Shown here: one piece after another, positions 37,383 to 46,351 of the stretch | Numbering within the stretch: position 1 is the stretch's first letter | Layout: each line of letters opens with the position of its first letter | Assembly (NCBI GenBank): GCA_029565675.1 | Contig: JAKQNP010000008.1 | Coordinates: 1 to 64,000, forward strand | DNA from: a bacterium | GTDB taxonomy: Bacteria; Zhuqueibacterota; Zhuqueibacteria; Residuimicrobiales; Oceaniaggregativiventaceae | Reading direction: 5' to 3' | DNA: 64,000 nucleotides | The notes under the pieces: generated by a model | Databases searched by the model: none | Seen by the model: the letters and a program-made list of their open reading frames with translations, nothing else | Told to the model about the DNA's origin: nothing | Translations under genes and position numbers: made by a program

Positions 37383-38507
37383 TCAGTCAAAAACTTCTTT
37401 GACTCGTTCAAAAAAACCTTTTTCGCCCTTTGGTGGATAGATGCAGTCGCATTTGCCCAATTCACGCAAGAGCTGTTTTTCTCGTTCGCCGAGCTTTTTC
37501 GGAACATAAATATTGATGCGGACCAATTGATCGCCTGCGCTGGTCGCGTTCAGATGGGTGATTCCTTTTCCGCGCATCCGCAACAATTTGCCGTTTTGTG
37601 TGCCCGGTGGAATGGTTATTTTCGCCTTGCCCTTAAGAGTCGGCACTTCCACCTCATCTCCCAGAGCGGCCTGGACGAAGCTCAAGGGCAACTCATAGAG
37701 AATATCATCGCCATGGCGTTCAAAATAGCGATGCGGCGCCTCTTCCACCAGAACAATCACATCTCCGGCACTGCCGCCGCGCAACCCTGCGTTGCCCGCC
37801 GCGCGGATGGTTAAATATTGACCACTCGAAACCCCGGCGGGCATATCCACTTCAAGGGAGGCTTCGCCGCGCACACGGCCTTCTCCTCGACAGGTTGGGC
37901 ACGGATGTTCGATAATTTCTCCCATGCCCTGACAGGCGGGACAGGTCCGGCTGACCGAGAAAAGCCCCTGCCGATAGGCGACTTCGCCGGCACCTCGACA
38001 GGTCGGGCAAGTGGACATCGAGCTTCCCGGCTTGCTGCCGCTTCCATGGCAGGTTTCACAGACCGCTTGCTTGCGGATCTTTACTTTTTTCTTGACGCCG
38101 GCAGCAATTTCTTCCAGGCTGAGGCGCAGCTTTATCTGCAGATCATTGCCTCGGCTGTGTGAAGACCGCCGACCGGCTGAGCCCCCCATTCCGAAAATGT
38201 CTCCGAACCCGCCGCCAAACACCTCGCGAAAGATATCGAAAGGATCAAACCCGCTGCCGCTGGTGGCGCCGCCAAAGCCACCTCCCATGCCGGTATGACC
38301 AAATTGATCGTATTGTCGCCGTTTTTGTGGATCCGAAAGAATAGAATAGGCTTCGCCGATTTCCTTGAATTTTTCTTCAGCGCTTTTGTCGTCCGGATTC
38401 TTGTCCGGATGATATTGCATCGCCAATTTGCGGTAGGCGCGTTTGATCTCTCCCGCATCGGCATTTCGATTGACACCGAGTATTTCATAATAGTCACGAC
38501 TGGACAT
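37383..38507 (-). CDS. dnaJ: Chaperone protein DnaJ (type I)
   Basis: It is the Hsp40 co-chaperone that delivers substrates to DnaK. The 374-residue protein has the J-domain with YHPDKNPDD (HPD motif near residue 33), a Gly/Phe-rich linker ([20 protein letters not shown]), four CxxCxGxG zinc modules ([32 protein letters not shown]) and both C-terminal substrate domains. It follows grpE after a 181-bp gap holding the palindromic hairpin, not dnaK. comEA starts eight bases downstream. Confidence 0.97.
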   Translation of the reverse strand: MSSRDYYEILGVNRNADAGEIKRAYRKLAMQYHPDKNPDDKSAEEKFKEIGEAYSILSDPQKRRQYDQFGHTGMGGGFGGATSGSGFDPFDIFREVFGGGFGDIFGMGGSAGRRSSHSRGNDLQIKLRLSLEEIAAGVKKKVKIRKQAVCETCHGSGSKPGSSMSTCPTCRGAGEVAYRQGLFSVSRTCPACQGMGEIIEHPCPTCRGEGRVRGEASLEVDMPAGVSSGQYLTIRAAGNAGLRGGSAGDVIVLVEEAPHRYFERHGDDILYELPLSFVQAALGDEVEVPTLKGKAKITIPPGTQNGKLLRMRGKGITHLNATSAGDQLVRINIYVPKKLGEREKQLLRELGKCDCIYPPKGEKGFFERVKEVFD

Positions 38508-38644
38508 ACACTAACCGACTCTCTCTCTATATCCCGGATTCTGGGTCAACAAAATCCAATAAAAAGTATCTTTATAATTCTATGTTGTTTACAGAAGCCA
38601 CCATTCGCACCCGATTGGTGAAAACATAGCATTGTATTTATTGG

Positions 38645-38669
38645 GGATTCGGTGCTTCGCACCGAATCC
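38645..38669. repeat. Palindromic intergenic hairpin, copy 2
   Basis: GGATTCGGTGC and GCACCGAATCC pair perfectly over 11 bp around the loop TTC. The core is identical to copy 1 at 4731-4763 except for the loop. It lies 20 bp after the grpE stop in the gap before dnaJ, in the place where dnaK is expected in many operons. Confidence 0.85.
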
Positions 38670-38688
38670 GGGTATATGATAGAATCAG

Positions 38689-39264
38689 CTATCGGCTTAC
38701 CACCACCCGTGCGTGGCGGATCACTTTGCCGTTAAGCTGATAGCCTTTCTGTTGCTCTTCAACAACACAGTTCGATTCGACGCCTGGGGCATCGACCTGC
38801 ATGATGGCCTCATGCTGCTCGGGATCGAACTCCTGCCCCACCGATGCGATCGGTTCAAGACCGCGCTCAGCAAGCAGACGCATGAAATTTTCGCCCACCA
38901 TGCGCATGCCAGCGATCACCGCTTCGGCATCGTAACCCTGCTCTGCCGAAGCCAGACTGCGCTGCAGATCATCCACAATCGGCAACAGCGCTGTGATCAA
39001 TCCGGCATTGGCCTGTTCGATCAGTTGAAGGCGTTCTCTTTCAGAGCGTTTGCGAAAGTTATCAAATTCCGCCATCAAGCGCAATAGCCGATCGCCGAGT
39101 ACCTCGCGCTCTTTTTGGCTTTTTTCAAGCTCTGTTTGACTCTTTTCGAGCTCTTTTTGCAGCTCCAGCAGCTCATCGACCTTGTTTGTATCGGTCGCTT
39201 CTTGTTCGGCAGTCGATTTGCGCAGTTCGTCTTCCCAATCTTTTTCTTTTTTTTCCATCATCAC
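38689..39264 (-). CDS. grpE: Nucleotide exchange factor GrpE
   Basis: GrpE releases ADP from DnaK. The 191-residue protein has a long N-terminal coiled coil of repeated Glu/Lys/Gln heptads (LLELQKELEKSQTELEKSQK), the signature FDNFRKRSERERLQLI, and the C-terminal beta-wing with PIASVGQEFDPEQHEAIMQV. The start could be a GTG at 39264 or one of two ATGs directly after it; no strong Shine-Dalgarno is seen. It follows hrcA by about 150 bp. Confidence 0.96.
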   Translation of the reverse strand: MMMEKKEKDWEDELRKSTAEQEATDTNKVDELLELQKELEKSQTELEKSQKEREVLGDRLLRLMAEFDNFRKRSERERLQLIEQANAGLITALLPIVDDLQRSLASAEQGYDAEAVIAGMRMVGENFMRLLAERGLEPIASVGQEFDPEQHEAIMQVDAPGVESNCVVEEQQKGYQLNGKVIRHARVVVSR

Positions 39265-39416
39265 AAAATCGTGTTAACCAAGATTTTACTTCCGGCGGAT
39301 TCGTGGCCAGATTCTCTGCTTATTTCACTGCTTGGGGCTTAAAATCGCCCCGTCCAACCACAGGATCGCTTGCTCCGAGTTGCGCCATCGATCGGACCCT
39401 TGCTGTCAAATCAGGT

Positions 39417-40460
39417 CTATAAAGCATTTTGTGGATGAGCGATCATATGGCTGAGCGCTTCAGACATAAACTGCACCAGAGCGATGACCTTGTCATATTT
39501 CATCCGCACTGGTCCAATGACGCCGATTGTCCCAATGGCGTCCTGATATTTAAATGTGGTTGTAATTAAACTGCAATTTTTCATCAACTCGATTTCGTTT
39601 TCTTCACCGATGACAATCGAAACCCCTTCTGCCTGTCGATCGAGCAAAACTTTGATTAAAACGTCTTTGCGCTCGATCAATTCGAGCATTTTGTCGATCC
39701 CTTCGTTGGACTGAAATTCAGGCTGAATCAGGACGTTACGGGCACCGAACAAATGAAAATCGCGGCTGGAATCGATGTTGAGCACACCCAGCGCGCTGCG
39801 GCGGATCAAATTGATGACCATGCGCCGACGAGAATCCAAATCACTGAAAATATCGCCAAACGAATCCTGCAACTGCTCGACCGACAATCCGTAAAGCCGT
39901 TCGTTGAGGATTTCATTGGTCGCCTCAAGCAAATCCTGAGGTATTTCTTCCTCGATTTCGAGAAAAATCGTCTTAACCAATCCCGCCTGAATCCGCAGCA
40001 CCATGAGCAGCTTGCCGTCCGTCAATCTGACAAGCTCGATTTTTTCCACTTTGCCGCGATTGAACCGCGGGGCAAGAGCAACACCAAGAAGGCAGGAAAT
40101 ACCCCCCAATACCTCAGAGGCTTTTTCCACAATCCCGTCGAGATCCAGCGCAATGCGGGTCAAATGGTTCAAAATCGCCCGCTTTTCGGTGCCGTCGAGT
40201 TTCGTCACACCGATCAAATTGTCAACATATTGCCGATATCCCAGGGTGGTGGGAATGCGCCCGGCCGATGTGTGCGGTTGATCGATTAACCCCTTATCTT
40301 CAAGGTCAGTCATGATATTGCGAATCGTCGACGGACTGAACTTGAAGCCATATTTTTTCACCAAATAACGGGAACCGACTGGCTCGGCCGTTTGGATAAA
40401 ACTATCGACAATCGATAAAAAAACCTGGCGCTCGCGTTCTGTTAGTTCATTTAAGGCCAT
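39417..40460 (-). CDS. hrcA: Heat-inducible transcription repressor HrcA
   Basis: HrcA represses heat-shock operons by binding the CIRCE inverted repeat. From the ATG at 40460 it has 347 residues (a TTG three codons earlier is possible). The N-terminal winged helix contains TERERQVFLSIVDSFIQTAE and SPSTIRNIMTDLEDKGLI, the dimerisation/insert regions follow, and VSIVIGEEN and ATFKYQDAIGTIGVIGP-type motifs lie near the C-terminus. It heads the cluster with grpE and dnaJ. No CIRCE (TTAGCACTC-N9-GAGTGCTAA) is found upstream of any of the three genes; a different inverted repeat lies in its leader. Confidence 0.95.
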   Translation of the reverse strand: MALNELTERERQVFLSIVDSFIQTAEPVGSRYLVKKYGFKFSPSTIRNIMTDLEDKGLIDQPHTSAGRIPTTLGYRQYVDNLIGVTKLDGTEKRAILNHLTRIALDLDGIVEKASEVLGGISCLLGVALAPRFNRGKVEKIELVRLTDGKLLMVLRIQAGLVKTIFLEIEEEIPQDLLEATNEILNERLYGLSVEQLQDSFGDIFSDLDSRRRMVINLIRRSALGVLNIDSSRDFHLFGARNVLIQPEFQSNEGIDKMLELIERKDVLIKVLLDRQAEGVSIVIGEENEIELMKNCSLITTTFKYQDAIGTIGVIGPVRMKYDKVIALVQFMSEALSHMIAHPQNAL

Positions 40461-40534
40461 TTTTTGCAAAACCGGATATGATTTAACTCATCCTATATTG
40501 AAGAACAGTTCCCTGAATTTCCGATGCAAAACTC

Positions 40535-40557
40535 TTTGCCACCATTGCGGTGGCAAA
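40535..40557. promoter_or_regulatory. Inverted repeat in the hrcA leader
   Basis: TTTGCCACC and GGTGGCAAA form a perfect 9-bp inverted repeat around ATTGC. It lies about 45 to 65 nt downstream of the predicted hrcA start point. It could be an operator or an RNA hairpin. It is unlike CIRCE. Confidence 0.6.
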
Positions 40558-40606
40558 TCAGTTCGCGATGGTAAATACAGAGAATACGATTCTAGTAAAG
40601 TGAATT

Positions 40607-40635
40607 AAGATAATGATTTTTCGCAGACTAGTCAA
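40607..40635 (-). promoter_or_regulatory. Sigma-70-type promoter of hrcA
   Basis: Minus-strand TTGACT (40630-40635), a 17-bp spacer and TATCTT (40607-40612). The start point near 40600 gives a 130- to 140-nt leader before hrcA that contains the inverted repeat at 40535-40557. Confidence 0.7.
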
Positions 40636-40656
40636 GCAAAAACTCGGATCTCCCGC

Positions 40657-40673
40657 TCGGTGTGGCACACCGA
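40657..40673. repeat. Palindromic intergenic hairpin, copy 3 (diverged)
   Basis: TCGGTGT and ACACCGA pair around the loop GGC. Compared with copies 1 and 2, a C-G pair next to the loop is replaced by T-A, so pairing is kept, while the outer arm has drifted on one side. It lies upstream of the hrcA promoter. The rest of the 40470-40793 gap, down to the ftsX stop, shows no gene. Confidence 0.6.
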
Positions 40674-40793
40674 ATCATCAATAAGATCAAACACATACGA
40701 TCGACACGCGACCCGCTCGCCGGGGCGCACGAGGTGAAGGATGCGATCACGTATTCTGCACAGCCGCCTTCGCCCGCTCATGGTTATTTCACG

Positions 40794-41651
40794 CTAGGTC
40801 TTCAGAAAGCGTCGGACAGACAAGACACTGGCAAACACTCCCAATCCTGCACCCACCAAGACCGCCAACAGCAGGGTGTTTTTCGAAGTGATCAGGACGC
40901 CGGGGGCTTGAGCCTGCACAAATCGCACGACCAATGCCAACAACAAGAATGCCGCTCCGCCACCAAGCGCGCCTTGCAACAAGCCTTGCAACAGATAGGG
41001 CAAACGTATCAGCCAGCTCGTAGCACCGACAAGGCGCATGGTTTCGATGATCTGCTGACGACCAAGGATCACCAACCGCACCGTATTGGAAATCACCAGC
41101 AAAGAACCCAGGACCACAAAAAGCAAAAGCACCCAATTGGCGGTTTGGACCACACGAGAATAGCGGCTCAGCGTGCTCACCATCTCGTTTTGATAGATCA
41201 CCTCATCCACGCCTGGGTACGACTCGATTTGCGTGACAAGCACCTTGACTTGTTCCGCATCGCTGTGCCGGGCATCGCAGCGGACATTGAAAGATGACGG
41301 CAGCGGGTTTTCTTCGAGAGCCTGAAAAATTTCATCGCCAAATTCCCGCTTGAATTCTTCAGCAGCAGCATCCTTGGAGTAAAACATCACCGCTTCGATT
41401 CCCGGGATGTTCTGCAGCCGGCGCCCGAGAGCGCTGATTTCAGCATCGTTGCTTACCGGTGAGATAAAAACCTGCATCTCAAATTCGGCATTCATCGATG
41501 CCAGTATGCGGTCTGCATTTTGTGAAAAGAGAAAAAGCAATCCCATGAGAATCAACAGGAAACCAACGGTCAAAACCGAAAGAAAAAAGGAGACCTTTGC
41601 ACGGCACAAACCGGCCAAGGTTTCCTGCAACAAATAGCGCAAATTGCCCAT
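40794..41651 (-). CDS. ftsX: Cell-division ABC transporter permease FtsX
   Basis: FtsX is the membrane partner of FtsE; the pair activates cell-wall hydrolases at the septum rather than moving a solute. The 285-residue protein has an N-terminal membrane helix (FFLSVLTVGFLLILMGLLFL), a periplasmic domain of about 120 residues (FEMQVFISPVSNDAEISALG) and three further helices with ETMRLVGATSWLIRLPYL between the first two. This is the four-helix FtsX layout. It begins one base after the ftsE stop. Confidence 0.95.
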   Translation of the reverse strand: MGNLRYLLQETLAGLCRAKVSFFLSVLTVGFLLILMGLLFLFSQNADRILASMNAEFEMQVFISPVSNDAEISALGRRLQNIPGIEAVMFYSKDAAAEEFKREFGDEIFQALEENPLPSSFNVRCDARHSDAEQVKVLVTQIESYPGVDEVIYQNEMVSTLSRYSRVVQTANWVLLLFVVLGSLLVISNTVRLVILGRQQIIETMRLVGATSWLIRLPYLLQGLLQGALGGGAAFLLLALVVRFVQAQAPGVLITSKNTLLLAVLVGAGLGVFASVLSVRRFLKT

Positions 41652-41652
41652 A

Positions 41653-42300
41653 TCAAATCATCCGGCCATTTTTCATATGGATCACTCGTTCGGCAAAATT
41701 TTTAACCATTTCATAATTATGTGTTGCCATGATTACCGCAGTTCCGCGGATGTGAATTCGATGCAAAACATTCATAATTTCAAGTGCTGTCTGTGGATCC
41801 AGATTTCCCGTTGGCTCATCTGCCAGCAGCACATAGGGTTCATTGGCAATTGCCCGCGCGATGGAAACCCGCTGTTGCTCACCGCCGGAAAGTTCATTTG
41901 GCATTTTGCGCGCTTTGTGGCTCAGTCCGACATCGGCCAGGGCGCGCAGTACGCGTTTTTTGATCTCCTTTTGCCGGCGGCCGGTAACCTGGCAGGCAAA
42001 AGCCACATTCTCAAAAACATCTCGATCCGGTAAAAGCCGAAAATCCTGAAAAACAATGCCCAATTTACGGCGCACAAAAGGGATCTCGCGCTTTTTCATG
42101 AACAGAGAATTGTATTCCGCAACCTGAACACTGCCTTCCTGCGGCCAAAGATCCAAGTAGATCGCCCGTAAAACCGTGGTCTTGCCCGCACCGCTGGGGC
42201 CGACAATGGTCAGAAATTCTCCTGGCGCCACCCGGAAAGAGATATGTTCAATTCCTTCACCCGTGGGATAGACGATTCGCACATTTTGCAGTTCGATCAT
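41653..42300 (-). CDS. ftsE: Cell-division ATP-binding protein FtsE
   Basis: A 215-residue ABC ATPase: Walker A GPSGAGKTT, Q-loop region FQDFRLLPDRDVFENVAF, signature LSGGEQQRV, Walker B VLLADEPTGNLD and the H-loop ATHNYEMV. The FRLLPDRTVxENV-type Q-loop and the length mark FtsE. The ATG overlaps the upstream methyltransferase stop (ATGA), and ftsX follows at once, so all three are coupled. Confidence 0.96.
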   Translation of the reverse strand: MIELQNVRIVYPTGEGIEHISFRVAPGEFLTIVGPSGAGKTTVLRAIYLDLWPQEGSVQVAEYNSLFMKKREIPFVRRKLGIVFQDFRLLPDRDVFENVAFACQVTGRRQKEIKKRVLRALADVGLSHKARKMPNELSGGEQQRVSIARAIANEPYVLLADEPTGNLDPQTALEIMNVLHRIHIRGTAVIMATHNYEMVKNFAERVIHMKNGRMI

Positions 42301-43175
42301 GCTCGGCTCGTCGAAGTTTTCACCGTTCGCTCCTGCGGTTTTTGCAGCACAAAATGAACTCGCTCGGATTGATCCGATCCGGCTTGCAGAGAGAACCCGT
42401 TGTACTGTCCGAGTATGGCAAAGGGAGTCTCTTCGATCAACTCTTCGATCTCCGCCAGCGAACGAATGCGCTGCCGGTGGTGTTCGTGGTAGATCTGTTG
42501 GGGGTTGTTGCGAAACGTGATGGCGAATTCATTGTGCTGGATTTTTTGTCGTTCCTCAAAATAGCTTTTTCGTCGGTAAACAACCTGTTGGTTTTGCTCT
42601 TTCTGAACGAACCGGTTAAAAAAGTCGCGTGAATTTCTCAGCGTGCTGACATCAAAGATAAACACCCCGCCCGGCTCCAGCGCCTCCTCGACTCGCAGCA
42701 GACACTGCCGCCATTGTGATTCTTCCAACAGGTAATTCATGCTGTCATAGAGGGAAACAACACAATCAAAACGCCGCCGGGAAGCAAACGCGGCCATGTC
42801 GGCACACCAAAACAGAGATCGTCGGCGTTTTTTTGCCGCCTTGCAGATCGCCTGGCGAACCATTTCAGACGAACCATCACAGCCATACACCTGCAGCTTG
42901 TTTAAAGCCGTGGACAAGCAGAAACTGCCGGTACCGCAGGAAATGTCGACAAGCGACTGTGCGGTCACTTGATGGTGACTCAGCAGACGCGCGATATATG
43001 CAGCCCAAGCCGCATAATCGACATGATCCATGACAAAATCATAGATCTGCGCCAATATGGAGTATGGCGCCGACTCTTGCTCTTTTTTTGCCAATTTGAG
43101 CACGATAAAAAGCCCTGCGCTGCCTTGATCAAACGGTCGTCGAGCGGTGCTTTCAGCTTTGCCGCCGGTTTCCAT
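42297..43175 (-). CDS. Class I SAM-dependent methyltransferase, substrate unknown
   Basis: The 292-residue protein starts its fold at YSILAQIYDFVMDHVDYAAW, has the SAM motif VDISCGTGSFCLSTAL (motif I), then FDCVVSLYDSMNYLL (motif II) and EPGGVFIFDVSTLRN (motif IV). This is a common cytoplasmic methyltransferase fold. The first 30 residues look poorly conserved and the ATG at 43175 has only a weak Shine-Dalgarno; a shorter form is possible. It is the first gene of the unit with ftsE and ftsX, but nothing ties it to division. Confidence 0.82.
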   Translation of the reverse strand: METGGKAESTARRPFDQGSAGLFIVLKLAKKEQESAPYSILAQIYDFVMDHVDYAAWAAYIARLLSHHQVTAQSLVDISCGTGSFCLSTALNKLQVYGCDGSSEMVRQAICKAAKKRRRSLFWCADMAAFASRRRFDCVVSLYDSMNYLLEESQWRQCLLRVEEALEPGGVFIFDVSTLRNSRDFFNRFVQKEQNQQVVYRRKSYFEERQKIQHNEFAITFRNNPQQIYHEHHRQRIRSLAEIEELIEETPFAILGQYNGFSLQAGSDQSERVHFVLQKPQERTVKTSTSRA

Positions 43176-43265
43176 CTCTATTGGAATGTATCACTTTTCG
43201 CACAGGATACAAACAAAATTCCGCTTGTGAACAGCCGTCGAGCCCCTATCGCTGCCTGCCGGGCG

Positions 43266-44534
43266 TCATGTTTTGAGTTTCTTCTTTTTTGCCGCCGGAA
43301 AGAGGATATTGTTAAGAATCAATCGGTATCCCGGCGATTGCTTGTGAAGATCCAGTTGCGTCGGCGGGTCGTTGACATAATGTTGATAATCCTCTGGATC
43401 GTGCCCAGCCAGAAAGGTAAAGGTCCCCTTGCCATAATTGCCATGCAAATATTTGACCTGGTCGCTTCCCTCGGCTTCAGCCAGCACCACAACCGTGTTC
43501 TTGATGCATTGCTTGCGAAACCCCGTAGTTTGGCCCATAAAGCCCTTGATCGCAGATACATGGTTTTGGGTCAACATGGTCGGTACCGGATCATATTTGG
43601 CAGAGAATTCGAACAGGGTAAAATGCTCGGCTTCCGGGCCGAGCAGCGGCGCCGAAAAACTCGGCGGTAAGTCGATGGTCGAATATTCGTATACATAGGG
43701 ATCGGGGATGAGCTCGAAATTTTCAAATGCGAAGCTGCCGGCAAAATTCAGCTTTTTCTGGGCTTGCGGGTCAACCGGTGTGCCATCGAAGACCGCCGGA
43801 CAGATATCCACATCCAGAGAGGCAAGCGCCAAATCGATTGTATCGGTCGCCGAACACATCGCAAAAAGGAATCCCCCTTGCGCCACATAATCCCGCAGCG
43901 CGCTGGCAACCGCTTTTTTCAGCAGCGAAACCTGGGCAAAACCGAGTCGCGCAGCCATCTTTTCATTTTTTTCGACTTCATCATGGTACCAGGCTGCCTG
44001 GCGATAATTTGCCCAGAATTTGCCGTATTGCCCGGTAAAATCCTCATGGTGCAGATGAATCCAGTCGTATTGTCGAATTTCACCGCTCAACACTTCGGCA
44101 TCCCAGACAACTTTATAGGGAATTTCAGCATAGTCGAGAGCGAGCAAAACCGCATCATCCCAAGCCTGCTTGTTGGGCGGCGCGTAGATGGAAATTTTTG
44201 GTGCTTTTTCAAGCCGTATGGTTTCCATGTTTCCGGTTTCAATCAGCATCATGATCTGCTCTCGCTGGGCGGGAGCAACCATTTCAAAGGCTACGCCGCG
44301 CAACAGCAGCTCGCGCTCGACTGCGGCTGATCGGGGAACCAAAAAAGAGCCGCCGCGGTAATTCAATAACCACTCCACTTCAATGCCTTGCTGCAAAGCG
44401 AGATAGGCAATTCCATAGGCTTTGAGATGGTTGCTCTGCTGCAAATCCATGGGAACCAACAACCCCTCGGCTTGCAGTGTGCCCAGGAACAGCAGAAAAA
44501 AAAGAAACAGGACGATATGGCGTGAAACGTTCAT
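43266..44534 (-). CDS. Secreted protein of the 'asparagine synthetase B-like' family of FCB bacteria
   Basis: A 422-residue protein with a signal peptide (HIVLFLFFLLFLGTLQAEG). Segments such as NHLKAYGIAYLALQQGIEVE, LNYRGGSFL, LHHEDFTGQYGKFWANYR, FAMCSATDTIDLAL, FSAKYDPVPTMLTQNH and GHDPEDYQHYVNDPP match what I recall of a widely conserved Bacteroidota protein often annotated asparagine synthetase B. It lacks the amidotransferase and synthetase domains of true AsnB, so that name is a database misnomer. It resembles a DJ-1/glutamine-amidotransferase-like fold with a conserved CSATD. Function is unknown; its place in an envelope locus, with a four-base overlap of the TPR gene upstream, suggests an outer-membrane or cell-wall role. 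Confidence 0.8.
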   Translation of the reverse strand: MNVSRHIVLFLFFLLFLGTLQAEGLLVPMDLQQSNHLKAYGIAYLALQQGIEVEWLLNYRGGSFLVPRSAAVERELLLRGVAFEMVAPAQREQIMMLIETGNMETIRLEKAPKISIYAPPNKQAWDDAVLLALDYAEIPYKVVWDAEVLSGEIRQYDWIHLHHEDFTGQYGKFWANYRQAAWYHDEVEKNEKMAARLGFAQVSLLKKAVASALRDYVAQGGFLFAMCSATDTIDLALASLDVDICPAVFDGTPVDPQAQKKLNFAGSFAFENFELIPDPYVYEYSTIDLPPSFSAPLLGPEAEHFTLFEFSAKYDPVPTMLTQNHVSAIKGFMGQTTGFRKQCIKNTVVVLAEAEGSDQVKYLHGNYGKGTFTFLAGHDPEDYQHYVNDPPTQLDLHKQSPGYRLILNNILFPAAKKKKLKT

Positions 44535-46351
44535 TGCCTAAATTCCTTGATTCGTCGCAATTCATTGCGTATTGGCTCACTGTAGATGCTGGCCGGAAAC
44601 TTGAGCAAAAATTGTTCGTAAATTTTTTCTGCCTCCCGGGGCTGCTCTGTCTTTTGAAAAACCTCGCCGATCTGCAGCAAGGCCCACTCCTGATAGACTC
44701 CCTCTGATGCAGCCAAATGTCCCAGAACTGCGCGCGCAGAATCATATTTTGCCTCGACGAGGAACGCATCAGCCAGCAATCGCTGCCACTCCTCGCGCAA
44801 CTGCGGATTTTGCCCTTCTTGTTGCCGAATCCAACGCCGCGCTTCTCCAGTTTTTCGCTGTTGCAGCAGAAAATCCGCCATTCCCCAGGCGCTCAGCGCC
44901 GAGGAATCGAAGAGAGCGCTCTGCATCAGCAGCATGATTTCAAAAGCATCGTTGATTTGGGGTTCATCGAAATTGCTTTGGGCGGCCGAGACCATCTGCG
45001 ACAATTGCTGGCGAGCATGGCCTGGCTTGCCGCGGTATAGAGAGATCTTTGCCAAGGCAAGGAGAGCGAGTGGATTTTCCTGTTGCCCCGGCTGATCGAG
45101 AATTGAACGAAATTCTTTCTCGGCAGCGCGCAAATCGCCGGCCGCGATCGCACACCTTCCCAGCCGTTGGTGCAAGGCGATAGTTTCAGGCGGCTGCAAT
45201 GAAAAGCGCGATGCCTCGTTGTACAGCTCACGCGCTTCATCCAAAGCAAACAGATGATCAAAGGCCAGGTCGCCGGCATCGACCAGCGCTTGCACGGCCT
45301 CGCGAGACTGTGGAAAGCGGCGGGCAAAATCGCGCAGCGCGCCTATCGACTCGCCATACAGCTTTTGATTGGCCAGCAATCTGGCCAATCCGAGTTGAGC
45401 GCGAAGCGCAAAAGGTGACCCGCCAAAGCTGTCGATGACCGCGGCATAGGCCTTCTGTGCCGCAGCCAGCTCGCCGTGATTGCCCGCGGCTTCGCCTAAA
45501 CTCAACAACAGGGGAGCGGCTTGAGATCGATTCCCTGGCGGCAAAAAATGCAGATACTGGAGATAGCTTTCTACTGCCTCTGCATAGTCGCGGCGTTGCT
45601 GATAGAGCGTTGCGGCAATGCGCAAAAGATCCGTGCGCAGCTCTGGTTGCGCCTCGGCCATTCGTTCCAGTTCGCGATGAATCGTGACCGCCGCTTCGCC
45701 GTCTTTTTGAATGATATCGATCAGACGCGACTCGACGTAGGAAAATTGCCGTGGATTTTTTGCCAAAAAAGCAACTGCCTCGCGAACCGCCGGGCCATAA
45801 TCGCGCTGCAATGTATAGAGCTGAGCAAGCTCAAAATGGTAGAGGTGGTTTTGTTGGAAAGTTTTTCGGGCGCGCAAATAGACTCCGATGGCTTCCTCGA
45901 CTAAACTGTTCTCCATCAGAGCTGCGGCGATCAAATCATAAACAGACTGATTCCTGGAATTGTCATTGAGAATATCCTGCCATTGTTGACGAGCCGAATT
46001 GCGCTGGCCGCGTCGATAAGAGATGTCTGCCAGATCGATCCGGTAACGAACATCCTGACGTTTGCTCTGCAACTGTTGGATCAGGTCTTGCCATTCGTCG
46101 AGTCGATTGAGCTGCAGATAATTCCGTCTGGCACCGCTATAGCTGACGATGTCGGCGGGATCGTCCAAAACGATCAGGCGATAATAGGCGGCAGCCTGCT
46201 CGTGCCGACCGTCGTGTTCAAAACTGCGCGCCATTTGGGTGTAATTGCTCCGCGTGCGCTCGTCCAACTTCTGCGAAGGCTGTCCAACTGCAGCTCCGCT
46301 GCAGATGACCAAAAGCAAAATGGCGACAGCTCTTTCAACGCCCTTCTTCAT
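44531..46351 (-). CDS. Periplasmic TPR protein
   Basis: The 606-residue protein has a signal peptide (AVAILLLVICSGAAVGQ) and a nearly complete array of tetratricopeptide-like helical repeats from about residue 30 to the end, with units such as HEQAAAYYRLIVLDDPADIV, YAEAVESYLQYLHFLPP and QREAEKIYEQFLLKFPASIY. The C-terminal units resemble the TPR domains of BamD/CpoB-type envelope proteins. It overlaps the DUF4175-like gene upstream by 17 bp and the asparagine synthetase B-like gene downstream by four, so all three are probably made together. It likely scaffolds the locus products (inference). Confidence 0.85.
   Translation of the reverse strand: MKKGVERAVAILLLVICSGAAVGQPSQKLDERTRSNYTQMARSFEHDGRHEQAAAYYRLIVLDDPADIVSYSGARRNYLQLNRLDEWQDLIQQLQSKRQDVRYRIDLADISYRRGQRNSARQQWQDILNDNSRNQSVYDLIAAALMENSLVEEAIGVYLRARKTFQQNHLYHFELAQLYTLQRDYGPAVREAVAFLAKNPRQFSYVESRLIDIIQKDGEAAVTIHRELERMAEAQPELRTDLLRIAATLYQQRRDYAEAVESYLQYLHFLPPGNRSQAAPLLLSLGEAAGNHGELAAAQKAYAAVIDSFGGSPFALRAQLGLARLLANQKLYGESIGALRDFARRFPQSREAVQALVDAGDLAFDHLFALDEARELYNEASRFSLQPPETIALHQRLGRCAIAAGDLRAAEKEFRSILDQPGQQENPLALLALAKISLYRGKPGHARQQLSQMVSAAQSNFDEPQINDAFEIMLLMQSALFDSSALSAWGMADFLLQQRKTGEARRWIRQQEGQNPQLREEWQRLLADAFLVEAKYDSARAVLGHLAASEGVYQEWALLQIGEVFQKTEQPREAEKIYEQFLLKFPASIYSEPIRNELRRIKEFRQ

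Noticed and set aside
40470-40793. CIRCE operator or a small RNA gene upstream of hrcA
   Set aside because: No TTAGCACTC/GAGTGCTAA pair is present, and no fold of SRP, 6S or RNase P RNA is recognisable.
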